DNA of 64,000 nt from Clitoria ternatea (taxonomy: Eukaryota > Streptophyta > Magnoliopsida > Fabales > Fabaceae), in contig CM075669.1 in assembly GCA_037962975.1 (NCBI GenBank), positions 187,744,501-187,808,500 on the forward strand. Reading direction: 5' to 3'. The position numbers were made by a program, and so were the translations under genes. The notes beneath the pieces are model-generated. The model was not told the DNA's origin and ran no database searches. It saw only the letters and a program-made list of their open reading frames with translations. The number at the start of each line of letters is the position of its first letter. The first letter of the stretch is position 1. This document shows, one piece after another, positions 12,265 through 23,456 of this stretch.

Positions 12265-13531
12265 AAACAGGGAAAATTTTTCCATAAAAACAGCCACTGG
12301 ACGATCGGCATAGAAAACGGAAGAGGAAGGCAAGGGAAAATAAGGAACACTCATACGCATAGCAATCAGCGGAGCATAGCAGCTTAAACCGGTCCAATCA
12401 GTACCCCCTTCGCTCAAGCGAGGTCCAACGCCGCCTGAGCGAAATATGACAATGCAACAATGGAAAAAGGAGATGCTCAAGCGAAGCCCAACACCAGCAC
12501 CCACTCACTCGGTGAAGTACCATTCGCTTAAGCGAACATCTCAGAAGCCTACCATGCACGCACACTCGCTGGAGCTAAGTCTAATTCGCTGGGGCGGACA
12601 CAGGTGCAAGGTAATTTCTCACTTGGATTTGGAACATATGATCACCCGGTAAATCATCACGCTCATACTTCACTCGGGAATCCACACAGCTCCTCATATC
12701 ATTCATACAGGTCACAAGTTTAAACCACTCGGGAAATGGCTCCCCCAATTCTGCCACTCGGAATCCAGAACTCTTTCTCACTCAGAATATATCCTAATCA
12801 AACATCGCTCGACGCATTCCAACCTTAACACAATTGGGTCACATACCAATTCACTATTCGGGATACATTCACGCATTCACTCGGGAAATCAGATAGTTAA
12901 GTCCCACTCAAACTGATTCAAAACTCAACCAGTCGGTATACCGATCCTCACTCACTCGGATTTTACATCATTCACTCAGATTACCAATACCTTACACTTA
13001 GGATCCATTCCACTCTAAACCACTACTCTAACTCCTCTCTCAGAAGAGGATCACCCAAGGTTTTCACTCGGAAATACAAGCTCTTCCTCGCTCGGGTTTA
13101 CCTATACTTTTCACACGGAATCACTCAGCGTTTTCACTTCGGAAAAGCCACCCAGTAATCCTCACTCGGAACCATCAACTTAACATTATACCTTTACCAT
13201 TATTTACAGATCCGTACAAGCGACACCATGCCTATACTTATCAAATCAATCTTTATAAATAAATATGTTTAGTCATTTTACAAGAGAGCCGGCTAAGGCT
13301 ACACCGACTGAACATAATAAACGCATTACGAGCACTCAACAGTCAGAGTGCACCACACTCGAACTTGAGGCCCTATCATCGTTTCCGAGTCCGACCTGCA
13401 CACACTGAAAAATGGTGTAGGGGTAAGCATCTTAAATATTAAATGATAGATAAGGAAGGAGGACTTTGATTCCTCAGCCACTACTGTTGCGAGCTCACAG
13501 GAACAGAGAGTAGAGAAGAAGGAAGAAGTAG
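12265..13531 (-). mobile_element. Family M right LTR, segment 1, internally deleted
   Basis: From 12265 the sequence parallels 5750-6950 of the left LTR at high identity. It lacks the first ~40 bp of the LTR (plus-strand view) and jumps near 13452 from the equivalent of about 6951 to about 8560, a deletion of roughly 1.6 kb. It stops at 13531, where element C is inserted, and resumes at 30830. Confidence 0.88.
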
Positions 13532-13534
13532 TAA

Positions 13535-14341
13535 TGTAGACATACCCAAGGAAGACCCTCGCATTACATTGGAGAAAGGACTTGAGGCATATAGAGGTCC
13601 CCTCACAAGGGAAAGACCAAACGGGCCAAAGAGAGCATCCATAAAGCCCTTTTCTCTTTTCTCTCTTCTAGTGGGCCTAAGCCCAATAAGGAACCTATGA
13701 GGATCTATGTGTACTTTACTTGTAATATACTTCCTAAATAGTTTCTCTAGGCTTATAGGATAGCTTTGGGCCTTACAAGGTCAAATGGGCCACTTTTGGG
13801 CCTTGTACTTTCCCTTTTGGGCCATGTATAGGCCATTTGTTCATCTTTTCTCTTAATGGGCCTTGGATCCATGACCAAGCCCATCTAGCTAGTCCTTGGC
13901 CGAAATTCTCCATGGCCTATATAAGGGCTTCTCCTTTTGTAATCAAGCACCATTAATTCATTTGCAAAATTTGAGAGCACTTAAGTGTTTCCTAGTGAGA
14001 GATTCTCCTCCTTCTCTCTAGAATTTGAGAGCTCTCTCAAGCTCTTATCCAAGGGGTTTCTCCCTCCCTTGGTGGTGAGTGGAGTTATCTTCCTCCACCC
14101 TAGGAAGTGGCCTCCAACCTTTCCCTCTCCTCTTTTCCAAGCCTTCCTCCATTGTCCACCTTCTCTCCTTCTATTTCCACTCTCTTCTCCTTTGTTTTGG
14201 CGACACATTCCTCTAGCTTAGGCTTAGATTTTTCGGTTTCTTTGCCTTGAAGAAGAAGAGTTCTCAAGCTTACTTTGAAGGAAGATAGGAGAAAGAACCC
14301 TAGATCCATCTCTCTTCAAGAAAGTGCATGAAGAGCCTACA
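13535..14341 (+). mobile_element. Element C, 5' LTR (chromovirus-like Ty3/gypsy)
   Basis: An 807-bp LTR bounded by TGTAGAC and GCCTACA, whose ends are inverted repeats (TGTAG/CTACA). A TATA box lies at 13918-13924 and an initiator-Met-like primer site follows five bases after the end. U3 is rich in GGGCC words. There is no 3' partner: the element is truncated in its protease gene near 30829. Confidence 0.82.
13918..13924 (+). promoter_or_regulatory. TATA box of element C LTR
   Basis: TATATAA in the context GGCCTATATAAGGG, about 385 bp into the LTR, followed by C/T-rich sequence. It is a textbook plant TATA box and predicts a transcript start near 13950. Confidence 0.75.
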
Positions 14342-16319
14342 TCATGTGGTATCATTGAGCCTTGGGAGGTTCTTTTCTTCTTCTCTTCCATTTTAATTTT
14401 CGGTTTTCACTTCTTTTGCTGGCTGGAATTCTGTTTCTTAGTCATTCATATGCCTTATTAATGCCATGTTAGCATAGAAAAAAATCATAAAAAGTCTTGG
14501 TTCTTTTGAGTTTTTGTGATAGTTTCTTTGTGGTTTCAATCTTTGCATCTTGTAATGGTCATTTTCGGTTAGCAATTGTTACCATTCTGTTTTGGTCTCT
14601 AAAATTTCAGAATTGGTACATGTTAAATTCGGTTTTTAGGTGGTTAGGTAGTTGTTACATGTTAGTTAATTGTTAGTTGTTAGTTAGAGCCAATTTAGGA
14701 AGTTAGTTAGGTGCCATGTGGAACCTTTTCTAGAGTTCTAGGAAGTTAATTGCTTCTCCCTTTTTAGTGTGCAAACCGTGTGGATTAGGGGCAATTCAAG
14801 CATCTTGATTAGCTCCTACAAAGGTTCCATTCTAGTGTTAGGAGGTCTCACATTCAAGACACTCTAAAGTCAACTCAATTTTTAGGATTGTTAGTTTCTA
14901 TTCTTAGTTTGATTCTAGGTTTAATTTTGTTGCACTATTAGGATATCTCTTTTACATTCCTATTTTCATCTTGCTTGCATCAAAATACAAAACTTGTCAA
15001 AAAGAATTTTAGTCACCTCCTATACTGCAATTTAGGAGAAGGTTGCATAATTTGCCTTAAGCAAGAAGCATTAATTGAACTTGTTAGTAACATTTGTGCA
15101 TTTCGGTTTTGGTATTATAAACTTGGTGTTGTTATCTTAAAATTTTGAGAGGCAAAAGAAAAGTATCAAAAGAAAAGAAAAGTATCAAAAGAAAAGAAAA
15201 GTACCAAAGAAGAAAAAAAGAGTGTTAAAGAGAAAGCCTCATTACAAAGTTGAATTTGAGACACCAAACATCATCACCAAATTTCGAAAGAAAAGTATTT
15301 CATTACTTGACATTTCTAAGACTTGTTCATTAAGACTTCTTTGCTTATTCTTGCAACTCTAGAGTTTCTAGGCTAGGTTATACCTTAAACTTTGTTTCTT
15401 GCATTTGTTTGCTTGTTTGTCTTGTTTTGTCAATTTCAATTCTATTCCAAGTTAGCTTTCATTCTTTTAAACTTTTATTTGTTTTTAGAGTCTTGTCATT
15501 CCAAGTTAACTTTTGAACCTTCATTCTATTCCATTTGAGTAGCCATTATTTCTTAAGCCTTTTTAGTTTGTCATTTTTGCTTCTTAAAGTTTTGTCTTGA
15601 GTTTGTATTCTTTTGGACTTCTAAGATCACTCCATTTCGCCATTAAGTGAGGGTAGCATATTGAAACACTTGAGATTGGTGTGGAAATTGATTGAGCTTG
15701 ATAATCTCTAAGAGAAGGCATACACTTGAGAGATACACTTTTGAGAGTTTTAAAGTTTTCTTTGTGATTTCCATTAACCAAATCTTGTTTGGAGTTGTTG
15801 TCTTGTTTTTTTGCTAGGTAAAGTTGGAGCTTATACATCAAGAAGGACTTGTGAAGACACTTGTAAAGGAGGCAAAAGCTTTGTAACTAGTAGATATTAG
15901 GCAAAGTTTTTCAATTCTTAGGCTTTGTGTAGTAGGATTTTGTCTTGTATTTTGGACACAACAAGGACATTGGACTTTTTTGGACATTATAACTTTCCTT
16001 TTGCTTAGTAAATTTTGAATTAGGATAGTGCATGTGCATTTGTTTGTTAACTACTTTTAGTTAATTGGTTAGAGTTAGTTAGATGTTACAACTATAATTA
16101 GTTAGTTAGTTGGTAGTTAGTTGAGTGTCTTAACTAATTGGTTAGTGGTTAGAACTAATTCTAGTTGTCATAACTAATTGTTAGTTGAGTTAACTAATAC
16201 ATAACCGAATTAGTTGGGTAGTTATAGTGGTTAGACTTTGTTACAACCTCCATAACTAATTAACTACTTTTGGTTAGGGTTGTTAAGACTTAGTTAGTTA
16301 GTTGAACTAATTTTGTTAG
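14342..16319 (+). mobile_element. Element C untranslated leader, part 1
   Basis: Two kilobases of A/T-rich leader between the primer site and the Athila insertion; no gene seen on either strand. It contains a short tandem repeat of about 20 bp (AAAAGTATCAAAAGAAAAGA-like, 15150-15215) and, from about 16030, a degenerate TTAGTTAGTTGG-rich tract in which Athila inserted. It continues at 29123. Confidence 0.7.
14347..14361 (+). other. Primer binding site of element C
   Basis: TGGTATCATTGAGCC starts five bases after the LTR. It matches the initiator tRNA-Met site TGGTATCAGAGCC except for an inner change of two to three bases. Confidence 0.6.
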
Positions 16320-16324
16320 GTTAA
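16320..16324. repeat. Target site duplication GTTAA, left copy (Athila)
   Basis: GTTAA directly precedes TGATGAGTGC and is repeated at 29118-29122 directly after the right LTR. Confidence 0.95.
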
Positions 16325-16509
16325 TGATGAGTGCTTATTTTATGATTAAATTCATGGCTCAATTAGAACTATTCTTTTGAATAACTTAACAAAATTAATA
16401 AATAATTGAGCATGATTTTGAGTATAAAGGAAGTATTAAGGAAAGAAGCTTCAAATCTGAAAATCAGGAACAACTTGTCAAAAGCCTTGAAGAAACCAAG
16501 AGCATCAAG

Positions 16510-16985
16510 CAAAGGACACTTGAGCGTGGTACACTTCACGCCTGAGCGTGGAAGCCACGTTGCCCATGCACCCAAGTGAAACAAGGAACTCACCAACAGC
16601 CCTTCACGCTTGAGCGTGAGCCCGAGCTCGCTCAAGCGTGACTTCATGCATGACTGACGCTCAAGCGTGGCACCAAGAAGCTTAAAGCGTGACTGAAATG
16701 GAAGAAGGAACAGCATCAGGTCATCTCACGCTCAAGCGTGAGCAGGAGCCGCTTGGGCGTGACCTCGATCCCGCTTGAGCGTGGCTTGAGCGTGGAACAC
16801 ATCTGTGGGGATAGAGGAGCTCGCTTAAAGCGTAACATGCCCAGCTTGAAGCGAAGGATCAAGCATATGCTGAACAAAGGAACCACGCTTAGGCGTAGAC
16901 AAGGAAGCTCAAGCGCAAGACTATTAAAAAGCTTCAGAGCCCTTCACGCTTGAGCGTGACCATCAAGCTCAAGCGTGACTCACAC
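16510..16985. repeat. CACGCTCAAGCGTG palindrome cluster, Athila 5' LTR
   Basis: Perfect copies of the 6+2+6 palindrome occur at 16605-16618 (TG centre) and 16727-16740 (CA centre). More than ten degenerate copies in both orientations surround them. The cluster ends about 135 bp upstream of the TATA box. An identical cluster is in the 3' LTR at about 27624-28099. Confidence 0.9.
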
Positions 16986-17120
16986 AGCGTGGGCTCCTTA
17001 ATTCTTTATTCACCCGTAATGCGATGCAAACTCATCCACTTTCTGCTGTTTCCACCAGTCTCTGAAAGATGCCGCATGGGTTCTACGCAAGTGGGTAAGA
17101 GAAGCTGAGCCAAAAACTCC

Positions 17121-17127
17121 TATAAAG
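17121..17127 (+). promoter_or_regulatory. TATA box of Athila LTR
   Basis: TATAAAG in the context ACTCCTATAAAGCAAGC, about 800 bp into the LTR and downstream of the palindrome cluster. The 3' LTR copy is at 28235-28241. Confidence 0.65.
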
Positions 17128-18008
17128 CAAGCTGCAAACAGGGCATCAGGATCATCAATCTTCTATCATCTGATACATCAGATTCATCCTCTGTATTTTC
17201 ATACTTTCCATTTTCTGTATTCATTCCTTTGATGGTGAAAATGCAAGGCATGAGTAACTAATCTCCCTTATGGGATTGGCTGTAATCCATTCAACACTGA
17301 AGTAATGCTGTTGTAAGTTTTTATTGAGTAATGAGATTTGATAAGTTTCTGTATTTCCTTCTGCGTTTAATGCCTGAAAGTACTTGATCACTATTTTCTT
17401 GTTCTAAGTTTTCTTGAGTATGCTGGGAAGTGACTTTTGAAAGCAGACCCTGAAAGAAGTACTTGTTGTGAGTAGGTAGCCAGGGATGGCGTCTAACGCA
17501 ATAAACGTCAAAACAATCGATCGATAATGCTGGAATGGTTTCCAAAGTGACTGAGGGATCAGCGGTTTAGAAATCATTCTTATGAACTTTGTAGTCGAGG
17601 GATCGATGCAAATGACTTTGATTGTGACGTAGAACTTATCTTTTCGATTTACTTATATGGAAACTTATGCAGCTTACAGAGGTGAAGATGTGATGAAGCC
17701 AATCCCTGTTTTACAAAACTGATTTTTCCAACATCATTTACTGTTATATTTTGCAGAGTGCTATCCTCTGTTATTTTGTTACTTACTGTTTTTCATTCAG
17801 CAACATTCACAACAAATCAAAACTGAAACTTTCTGCCTAATCAATTCAAACTAAGATCTTCATTCTAGCACCTCCTCAGTGGAACGACAACTATACTATA
17901 TTACAACTTCTGTGTTTAAACTTGGCACATCCATTTCATTGAGTTCATATTATACAAACTTGATTCTCTTTCAGTAAACTCAATATAAGCAAAACATTTA
18001 CCAAGTTT

Positions 18009-18026
18009 TGGCGCCGCAGCCGGGGA
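18009..18026 (+). other. Primer binding site of Athila (tRNA-Asp type)
   Basis: TGGCGCCGCAGCCGGGGA lies five bases after the LTR. It matches the complement of plant tRNA-Asp (TGGCGCCGTTGCCGGGGA) except for two bases. Asp priming is usual for Athila. Confidence 0.85.
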
Positions 18027-18137
18027 GGTGATTTAAGCTTGAATATTTTAGCATTGAATTGACAAGACAGTGTAAATAAACTTGTTTGTAATTTGTTTTT
18101 ATTTTTCAGTAACCTTGCTACTTTGAGTTCTTGATTT

Positions 18138-21100
18138 ATGATCTTGAGAAGACAGGGTACAAAAGAACAGCTTGCATTTGATCCTGAGATAGATAGGTTC
18201 CTCAAGAAAATCAAGAAAGCAAAGAAGAACTTCCACGTAGGACAAACTTCCTCTGTTACAATGGAGGACAACAGCAACAATCAAAATCCACCAAGGAGAA
18301 CACTTGGAGATTACACATTGCAACAAGGACCTAGACACTACTCAAGCATTGCTATACCAAATACAATCAGGGCTATAGAAATGAAACCTGCTTTCCTTAG
18401 TTTAATTAGTTCCCATCAATTTCATGGAATGTCCAGTGAAGATCCTTACACTCACTTGGCAACATTCTATGAATTGGTAGGAACAATGGGATTTGAACAG
18501 GAAGTAATTGAGGCAGCATACCTAAGATTGTTTCCTTTTTCTCTTGCAGGAAAAGCCAAAGAATGGCTCCAGTCACACCCAAATCAAAGCTTGAACAGCT
18601 GGGAGACAGTGGAGGAAAAATTCCTACACAGATTCTTCCCACCATCCAGATTCATCAAGGCTAAATCAGATATCACAACATTTAAACAAAGCCATGATGA
18701 ACCCTTTTGTGAAGCATGGGAACGCTTCAAATCTCTCCTCAGGAGATGCCCAAACCATGGACTGGAAGATATTGCCCAATTGAATATCTTTTACAGTGGT
18801 TTAAAGGGTGATACTAAAATGATTTTGGATGCAGCAGCTGGAGGAACCATGATGACAGTGGATGCAGAACAAGCTACAAGGATCATTGAAGCATTATCAT
18901 CCACAGATTACCAGGCTCAGCATGACAGAACACAAATCCAAAAGAAGGGAGTGTTGGAACTTAATACAACAGATGCCATTTTGGCTCAAAATAAGATTTT
19001 GACACAACAAATTGAAGTTCTCACACAGCAAATGGCAAAACTCCCGCAACAACTGCATGCTGTACAGTCCTCTACAGGAAACCAACAAGCACAAATGAGA
19101 TGTGACTTTTGTGGAGGAGAACATCAGAATAGACACTGCCAAGGAGAACAAGGAGACCAATCCATCCTCTATATGAATAACCAAGGTAAGCAAAGTAATT
19201 TCAATAACAATACTTACCCCAATAATTTTTCACAGGGATGGAGGAATAGTCAAAATGGTGGATGGAAGCAAGAAGCAAGCACATCCAACAGACAGCAACC
19301 TTATCAACAAGGTCCTTCATTGACAGAAAGGACATCAAAACTAGAGGACACTCTAGAAAAATTCATGCAGGTCTCAATCACCAACCAAAAGAACACTGAT
19401 GCTTCGATAAGAAACCTGGAGACACAAGTGGGGCAATTGGCTCGCCAAATTGCAGAGCATCACAACTCTCAATTTGGAGCTAATACACACCCAAATCCAA
19501 AGGAGCAATGCAAAGCAATCACAACAAGAAGTGGAAAGGTCATTGGACAAAAAGAGAATGACAAGGTGGAAGAAAAAGTAGAAAAAGAAAAAGAAACAGA
19601 AGAGGAAGTTAGTGAAAAGAAGAATAATGATATGAAGAAGGAAGTTGAAAAAGAAAAAAAGAAAGAAATAAAAGAGGGGAAGAAGAAGGTGGACGACCCA
19701 ACACCACAACTGAAGAGCTTGCCGTATCCAAAGAACCCTTCAAAAATGGACAAGGAAAGGCAATTTGCAAGATTTATGGATATCTTCAAAAGGTTACAAA
19801 TAAACATACCTTTTGTGGAAGCCATGGAGCAAATGCCAACTTACGCTAAATTTATGAAGGAGCTGTTAACAAAGAAGAAGAGATTTTCTGAAGAAACAGT
19901 GGAGCTTGCAGCAGGCTGCAGTGCCATCATTCAAAAGGCACTGCCACAAAAAACAAAAGACCCCGGAAGTTTCACAATCCCAGTAACTATTGGTACTCTA
20001 CCAGTAGGAAAAGCACTCTTGGATTTGGGAGCAAGCATTAATCTAATGCCTCTCTCAATGGTGAAAAAAATTGGAGATCTTGAGGTGAAGCCAACCCGGA
20101 TGACCCTCCAGCTGGCGGATAGGTCTATGAAATTTCCATATGGCATAGCTGAAGATGTACTGGTAAGAGTTGACAAGTTTGTATTTCCTGTAGATTTTGT
20201 CATAATGGATATAGAAGAAGATGCAGAAGTACCTCTCATTTTGGGGAGACCCTTCATGAAGACTGCAAAAGTAATCATTGATGTGGATGACGGGAAGTTA
20301 AAAGTAAGAGTGCAAGATGAAGAAGTAAACTTCAACATGTTTGATGCAATGAAATACCCAAAAGACAAACAACAGTGCTTCAAAATTGACATTGAAGAAG
20401 AAGCCATCAGAGAACAAACCAACGAATGGTTCAACAGAGACCCACTAGAGAAGCTGAACATTGGAGCAATGGAGGAAGACAAGAAGGACAAGCAAGATAC
20501 TCAAAAAGAAAGTCACTTTGAAAGGCTGTCTGAGGAAACAAAAGAAGTTGTCCCACCAAAAGTGGAGTTAAAAGCTTTACCTCCACACTTGAAATATGTC
20601 TTTCTTGATAATGATAACCAAAAACCTGTTATTATTAATAGGGAATTGACAGGTACAGAAGAGAAGCAGTTGATTCAAGTGTTAAAGGAACATTCAACAG
20701 CGATTGGATGGAGGCTGGAAGATTTGAAGGGAATAAGCCCAGCTTACTGCACTCATCACATTTACATGGAACAAGAATTCAAACCAATTGCTCAGCCACA
20801 GAGACGTTTGAACCCAACTATGAAGGAAGTGGTAAAAGGGGAGGTAACTAAATTACTAGAAGCTGGTATAATTTATCCTATTTCTGATAGCTCTTGGGTA
20901 AGTCCTGTGCAGGTTGTTCCAAAGAAAGGAGGAATCACTGTCATACAGAATGAGAAGCATGAATTGATCCCTACAAGAACAGTCACAGGATGGAGGATGT
21001 GTATCGATTACAGGAAACTAAACACTGCTACCCGGAAAGATCACTTCCCTCTACCCTTCATGGATCAAATGTTAGAAAGACTTGCAGGTCAAGCATACTA

Positions 21101-23456
21101 CTGCTTCCTAGATGGATACTCAGGGTATAACCAGATCGCAGTTGCACCTGAGGATCAAGAAAAAACAGCATTCACATGTCCCTTTGGGGTATTTGCATAC
21201 AGAAAAATGCCCTTCGGATTGTGCAATGCCCCTGCAACATTTCAAAGATGTATGCTTGCTATCTTCTCTGATTTGGTGGAAAAATGCATAGAGGTTTTCA
21301 TGGATGATTTCTCTGTTTTTGGTTCATCATTTGATCAATGTTTGAATAATTTGACCATTGTGTTGAAAAGATGTGTAGACACCAATTTGGTTTTGAATTG
21401 GGAAAAATGTCACTTCATGGTGACTGAAGGCATTGTATTAGGACATCAAATCTCCAAAAGAGGTATTGAAGTGGACAAAGCAAAGGTAGAAGTAATCCAG
21501 AAATTGCCACCACCAGGAAATGCAAAAGGAGTCAGAAGCTTCTTGGGCCATGCAGGATTTTATAGAAGGTTCATCAAGGACTTCTCAAAAATTGCAAAGC
21601 CTTTGAGTAATCTCTTAAACAAAGACACTCCTTTTATTTTTGATGATTCTTGTTTACATGCCTTTGAAACTCTAAAGCATAAACTAACATGTGCACCTGT
21701 AATAGTTGCCCCTGATTGGGGACTAGATTTTGAAATAATGTGTGATGCCAGTGATTATGCTGTTGGGGCCGTATTAGGACAAAGAAAGGCTAAAATTTTT
21801 CATGTTATACACTATGCTAGTAAAGTTTTAAACCCTGCACAAACAAATTATGCAACAACAGAGAAAGAACTCTTAGCAATAGTGTTTGGCCTGGAAAAAT
21901 TTAGACCTTATCTGATTGGTTCCAAGATTACTATTTTTACTGACCATGCTGCCATTAAATATCTGTTGAATAAGCCTGATTCTAAGCCCAGACTAATTAG
22001 ATGGATCTTGCTAATGCAAGAATTCAACCTAGTAGTCAAAGACAAAAAGGGCAGCGAAAATTTCATTGCAGATCATTTGTCCCGACTTGTCAATCAGGAA
22101 GTCACACGGCTCCAACCTGAAGTGAAGGAAGAATTTCCTGATGAGAAGCTACTGATGATGAAAGAACGGCCATGGTTTGCAGACATGGCCAACTTTAAAG
22201 CTGCTGGAATGCTGCCTGATGACCTTTCATGGCAGCAGAAGAAGAAGTTTCTAAGGGATGCAAAGCAATTCATATGGGATGACCCCTACCTATTCAAACT
22301 TGGATCAGATCACATCTTGAGGAGATGTGTGTCCCAAGAGGAGGCTGAGAGCATCCTATGGCACTGTCACAGCTCACCCTATGGAGGACATTTCAATGGG
22401 GAAAGGACAGCAGCAAAGATCCTCCAATCAGGTTTTTATTGGCCCTCTTTGTTTAAAGATGCTAATGTTTTTGTGCAGCATTGTGAAGCATGTCAGAAGA
22501 CAGGAAACATATCAAAAAGACATGAGATGCCCTTGACTGCCATCCTTGAAATAGAAGTCTTTGATTGCTGGGGCATCGATTTTACTGGGCCATTACCAAT
22601 GTCATTCTCAAATGAGTACATAATTGTGGCAGTAGACTATGTCTCCAAGTGGGTGGAAGCCATGGCATGTACTAAAGCTGATGCCAAGACTGTCATCAAA
22701 TTTCTTAAGAAACACATTTTCAGCAGGTTTGGCACCCCAAGAGTTTTAATAAGTGATGGAGGCTCTCATTTCTGCAACAGTCAACTCCAAAGATGCCTTG
22801 AACATTATGGAGTCAAGCACAAAGTAACTTCCCCTTACCATCCTCAAGCCAATGGCCAAGTGGAAGTATCCAACCAAGAAATTAAGAGGATACTTGAGAA
22901 GACAATCAGCCAAAGCAGAAAAGACTGGTCATTGAAGTTAGATGACGCTTTATGGGCCTATAGAACAGCATACAAGGCACCAACTGGATTTTCACCTTAT
23001 CAATTGGTATATGGTAAAAATTGCCATCTTCCAGTGGAACTTGAACATAAAGCATTTTGGGCACTGAAAACCCTCAACTATGACCCAAAGGCATCAGCTG
23101 AAGAAAGGAAGATTCAGATGCACAAGTTGGAAGAATGGAGGAATCATGCCTATGACTCATCCAGGATCTATAAAGAGAAAATGAAGGTTTACCATGATAG
23201 ACACATCATGAAAAAAAGTTTTCACCAGGGACAATCTGTTCTTCTTTTCAACTCAAGGATGAAATTATTCCCAGGAAAACTCAAGTCTAAATGGTCAGGA
23301 CCCTTTATTGTCAGGGAGGTGAAACCTTATGGAGCTATTGAGTTGCAAGATCCAAAATCTGAAAGAACTTGGGTCGTGAACGGACAGAGAATAAAGCCCT
23401 ATTTAGGGGGAGAAGTGGAGAAGGTTGCCACTGATATCCTGCTAAAAGACCCATGA
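18138..23456 (+). CDS. gag-pol: Athila gag-pol polyprotein, intact, 1772 aa
   Basis: One uninterrupted frame encodes the particle protein and all replication enzymes. Gag: core about residues 60-260 with GKAKEWL and FLHRFFP, then a knuckle-like CDFCGGEHQNRHC at 322-334 with one base of spacing fewer than CCHC. A Lys/Glu-rich coiled stretch follows (about 470-540). Protease: LLDLGASINLMP with Asp629, the DLG form usual in Athila. Reverse transcriptase: about 930-1110 with FMDD at 1054-1057. RNase H starts near CDASDYAVGAVLG (about 1200). Integrase: HHCC zinc region from about 1408, catalytic Asp1481, Asp1540 and Glu1576 (D-58-D-35-E), and a C-terminal GPF segment without a chromodomain. The first ATG is taken; a second at 18258 would also leave gag whole. 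Intact catalytic residues and near-identical LTRs suggest the element was recently, and may still be, mobile. Confidence 0.96.
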   Translation: MILRRQGTKEQLAFDPEIDRFLKKIKKAKKNFHVGQTSSVTMEDNSNNQNPPRRTLGDYTLQQGPRHYSSIAIPNTIRAIEMKPAFLSLISSHQFHGMSSEDPYTHLATFYELVGTMGFEQEVIEAAYLRLFPFSLAGKAKEWLQSHPNQSLNSWETVEEKFLHRFFPPSRFIKAKSDITTFKQSHDEPFCEAWERFKSLLRRCPNHGLEDIAQLNIFYSGLKGDTKMILDAAAGGTMMTVDAEQATRIIEALSSTDYQAQHDRTQIQKKGVLELNTTDAILAQNKILTQQIEVLTQQMAKLPQQLHAVQSSTGNQQAQMRCDFCGGEHQNRHCQGEQGDQSILYMNNQGKQSNFNNNTYPNNFSQGWRNSQNGGWKQEASTSNRQQPYQQGPSLTERTSKLEDTLEKFMQVSITNQKNTDASIRNLETQVGQLARQIAEHHNSQFGANTHPNPKEQCKAITTRSGKVIGQKENDKVEEKVEKEKETEEEVSEKKNNDMKKEVEKEKKKEIKEGKKKVDDPTPQLKSLPYPKNPSKMDKERQFARFMDIFKRLQINIPFVEAMEQMPTYAKFMKELLTKKKRFSEETVELAAGCSAIIQKALPQKTKDPGSFTIPVTIGTLPVGKALLDLGASINLMPLSMVKKIGDLEVKPTRMTLQLADRSMKFPYGIAEDVLVRVDKFVFPVDFVIMDIEEDAEVPLILGRPFMKTAKVIIDVDDGKLKVRVQDEEVNFNMFDAMKYPKDKQQCFKIDIEEEAIREQTNEWFNRDPLEKLNIGAMEEDKKDKQDTQKESHFERLSEETKEVVPPKVELKALPPHLKYVFLDNDNQKPVIINRELTGTEEKQLIQVLKEHSTAIGWRLEDLKGISPAYCTHHIYMEQEFKPIAQPQRRLNPTMKEVVKGEVTKLLEAGIIYPISDSSWVSPVQVVPKKGGITVIQNEKHELIPTRTVTGWRMCIDYRKLNTATRKDHFPLPFMDQMLERLAGQAYYCFLDGYSGYNQIAVAPEDQEKTAFTCPFGVFAYRKMPFGLCNAPATFQRCMLAIFSDLVEKCIEVFMDDFSVFGSSFDQCLNNLTIVLKRCVDTNLVLNWEKCHFMVTEGIVLGHQISKRGIEVDKAKVEVIQKLPPPGNAKGVRSFLGHAGFYRRFIKDFSKIAKPLSNLLNKDTPFIFDDSCLHAFETLKHKLTCAPVIVAPDWGLDFEIMCDASDYAVGAVLGQRKAKIFHVIHYASKVLNPAQTNYATTEKELLAIVFGLEKFRPYLIGSKITIFTDHAAIKYLLNKPDSKPRLIRWILLMQEFNLVVKDKKGSENFIADHLSRLVNQEVTRLQPEVKEEFPDEKLLMMKERPWFADMANFKAAGMLPDDLSWQQKKKFLRDAKQFIWDDPYLFKLGSDHILRRCVSQEEAESILWHCHSSPYGGHFNGERTAAKILQSGFYWPSLFKDANVFVQHCEACQKTGNISKRHEMPLTAILEIEVFDCWGIDFTGPLPMSFSNEYIIVAVDYVSKWVEAMACTKADAKTVIKFLKKHIFSRFGTPRVLISDGGSHFCNSQLQRCLEHYGVKHKVTSPYHPQANGQVEVSNQEIKRILEKTISQSRKDWSLKLDDALWAYRTAYKAPTGFSPYQLVYGKNCHLPVELEHKAFWALKTLNYDPKASAEERKIQMHKLEEWRNHAYDSSRIYKEKMKVYHDRHIMKKSFHQGQSVLLFNSRMKLFPGKLKSKWSGPFIVREVKPYGAIELQDPKSERTWVVNGQRIKPYLGGEVEKVATDILLKDP

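Larger units (their letters stand above)
16325..18003 (+). mobile_element. Athila-type element, 5' LTR
   Basis: 1679 bp, from TGATGAGTGC to CATTTACCA. Its twin at 27439-29117 has the same length; the only difference I found by eye is A at 17569 versus G at 28683. The LTR holds a cluster of CACGCTCAAGCGTG palindromes (16510-16985) just upstream of a TATA box. The element is complete: 12,793 bp with both LTRs, primer site, genes, polypurine tract and target duplication. Confidence 0.97.

Noticed and set aside
12202..12504. 100-codon minus-strand frame related to 5699-6001
   Set aside because: Both overlap the ends of M LTRs and translate the CGCTCAAGCG cluster. The shared peptide reflects LTR identity.
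16369..16716. 115-codon minus-strand frame, duplicated at 27483-27830
   Set aside because: The duplication is the LTR pair. It covers the palindrome cluster and has no similarity to known proteins.
19374..20491. Minus-strand frames of 111-186 codons opposite Athila gag-pol
   Set aside because: They are shadows of the intact plus-strand gene. Phe/Ser-rich composition mirrors the Lys/Glu-rich plus strand.
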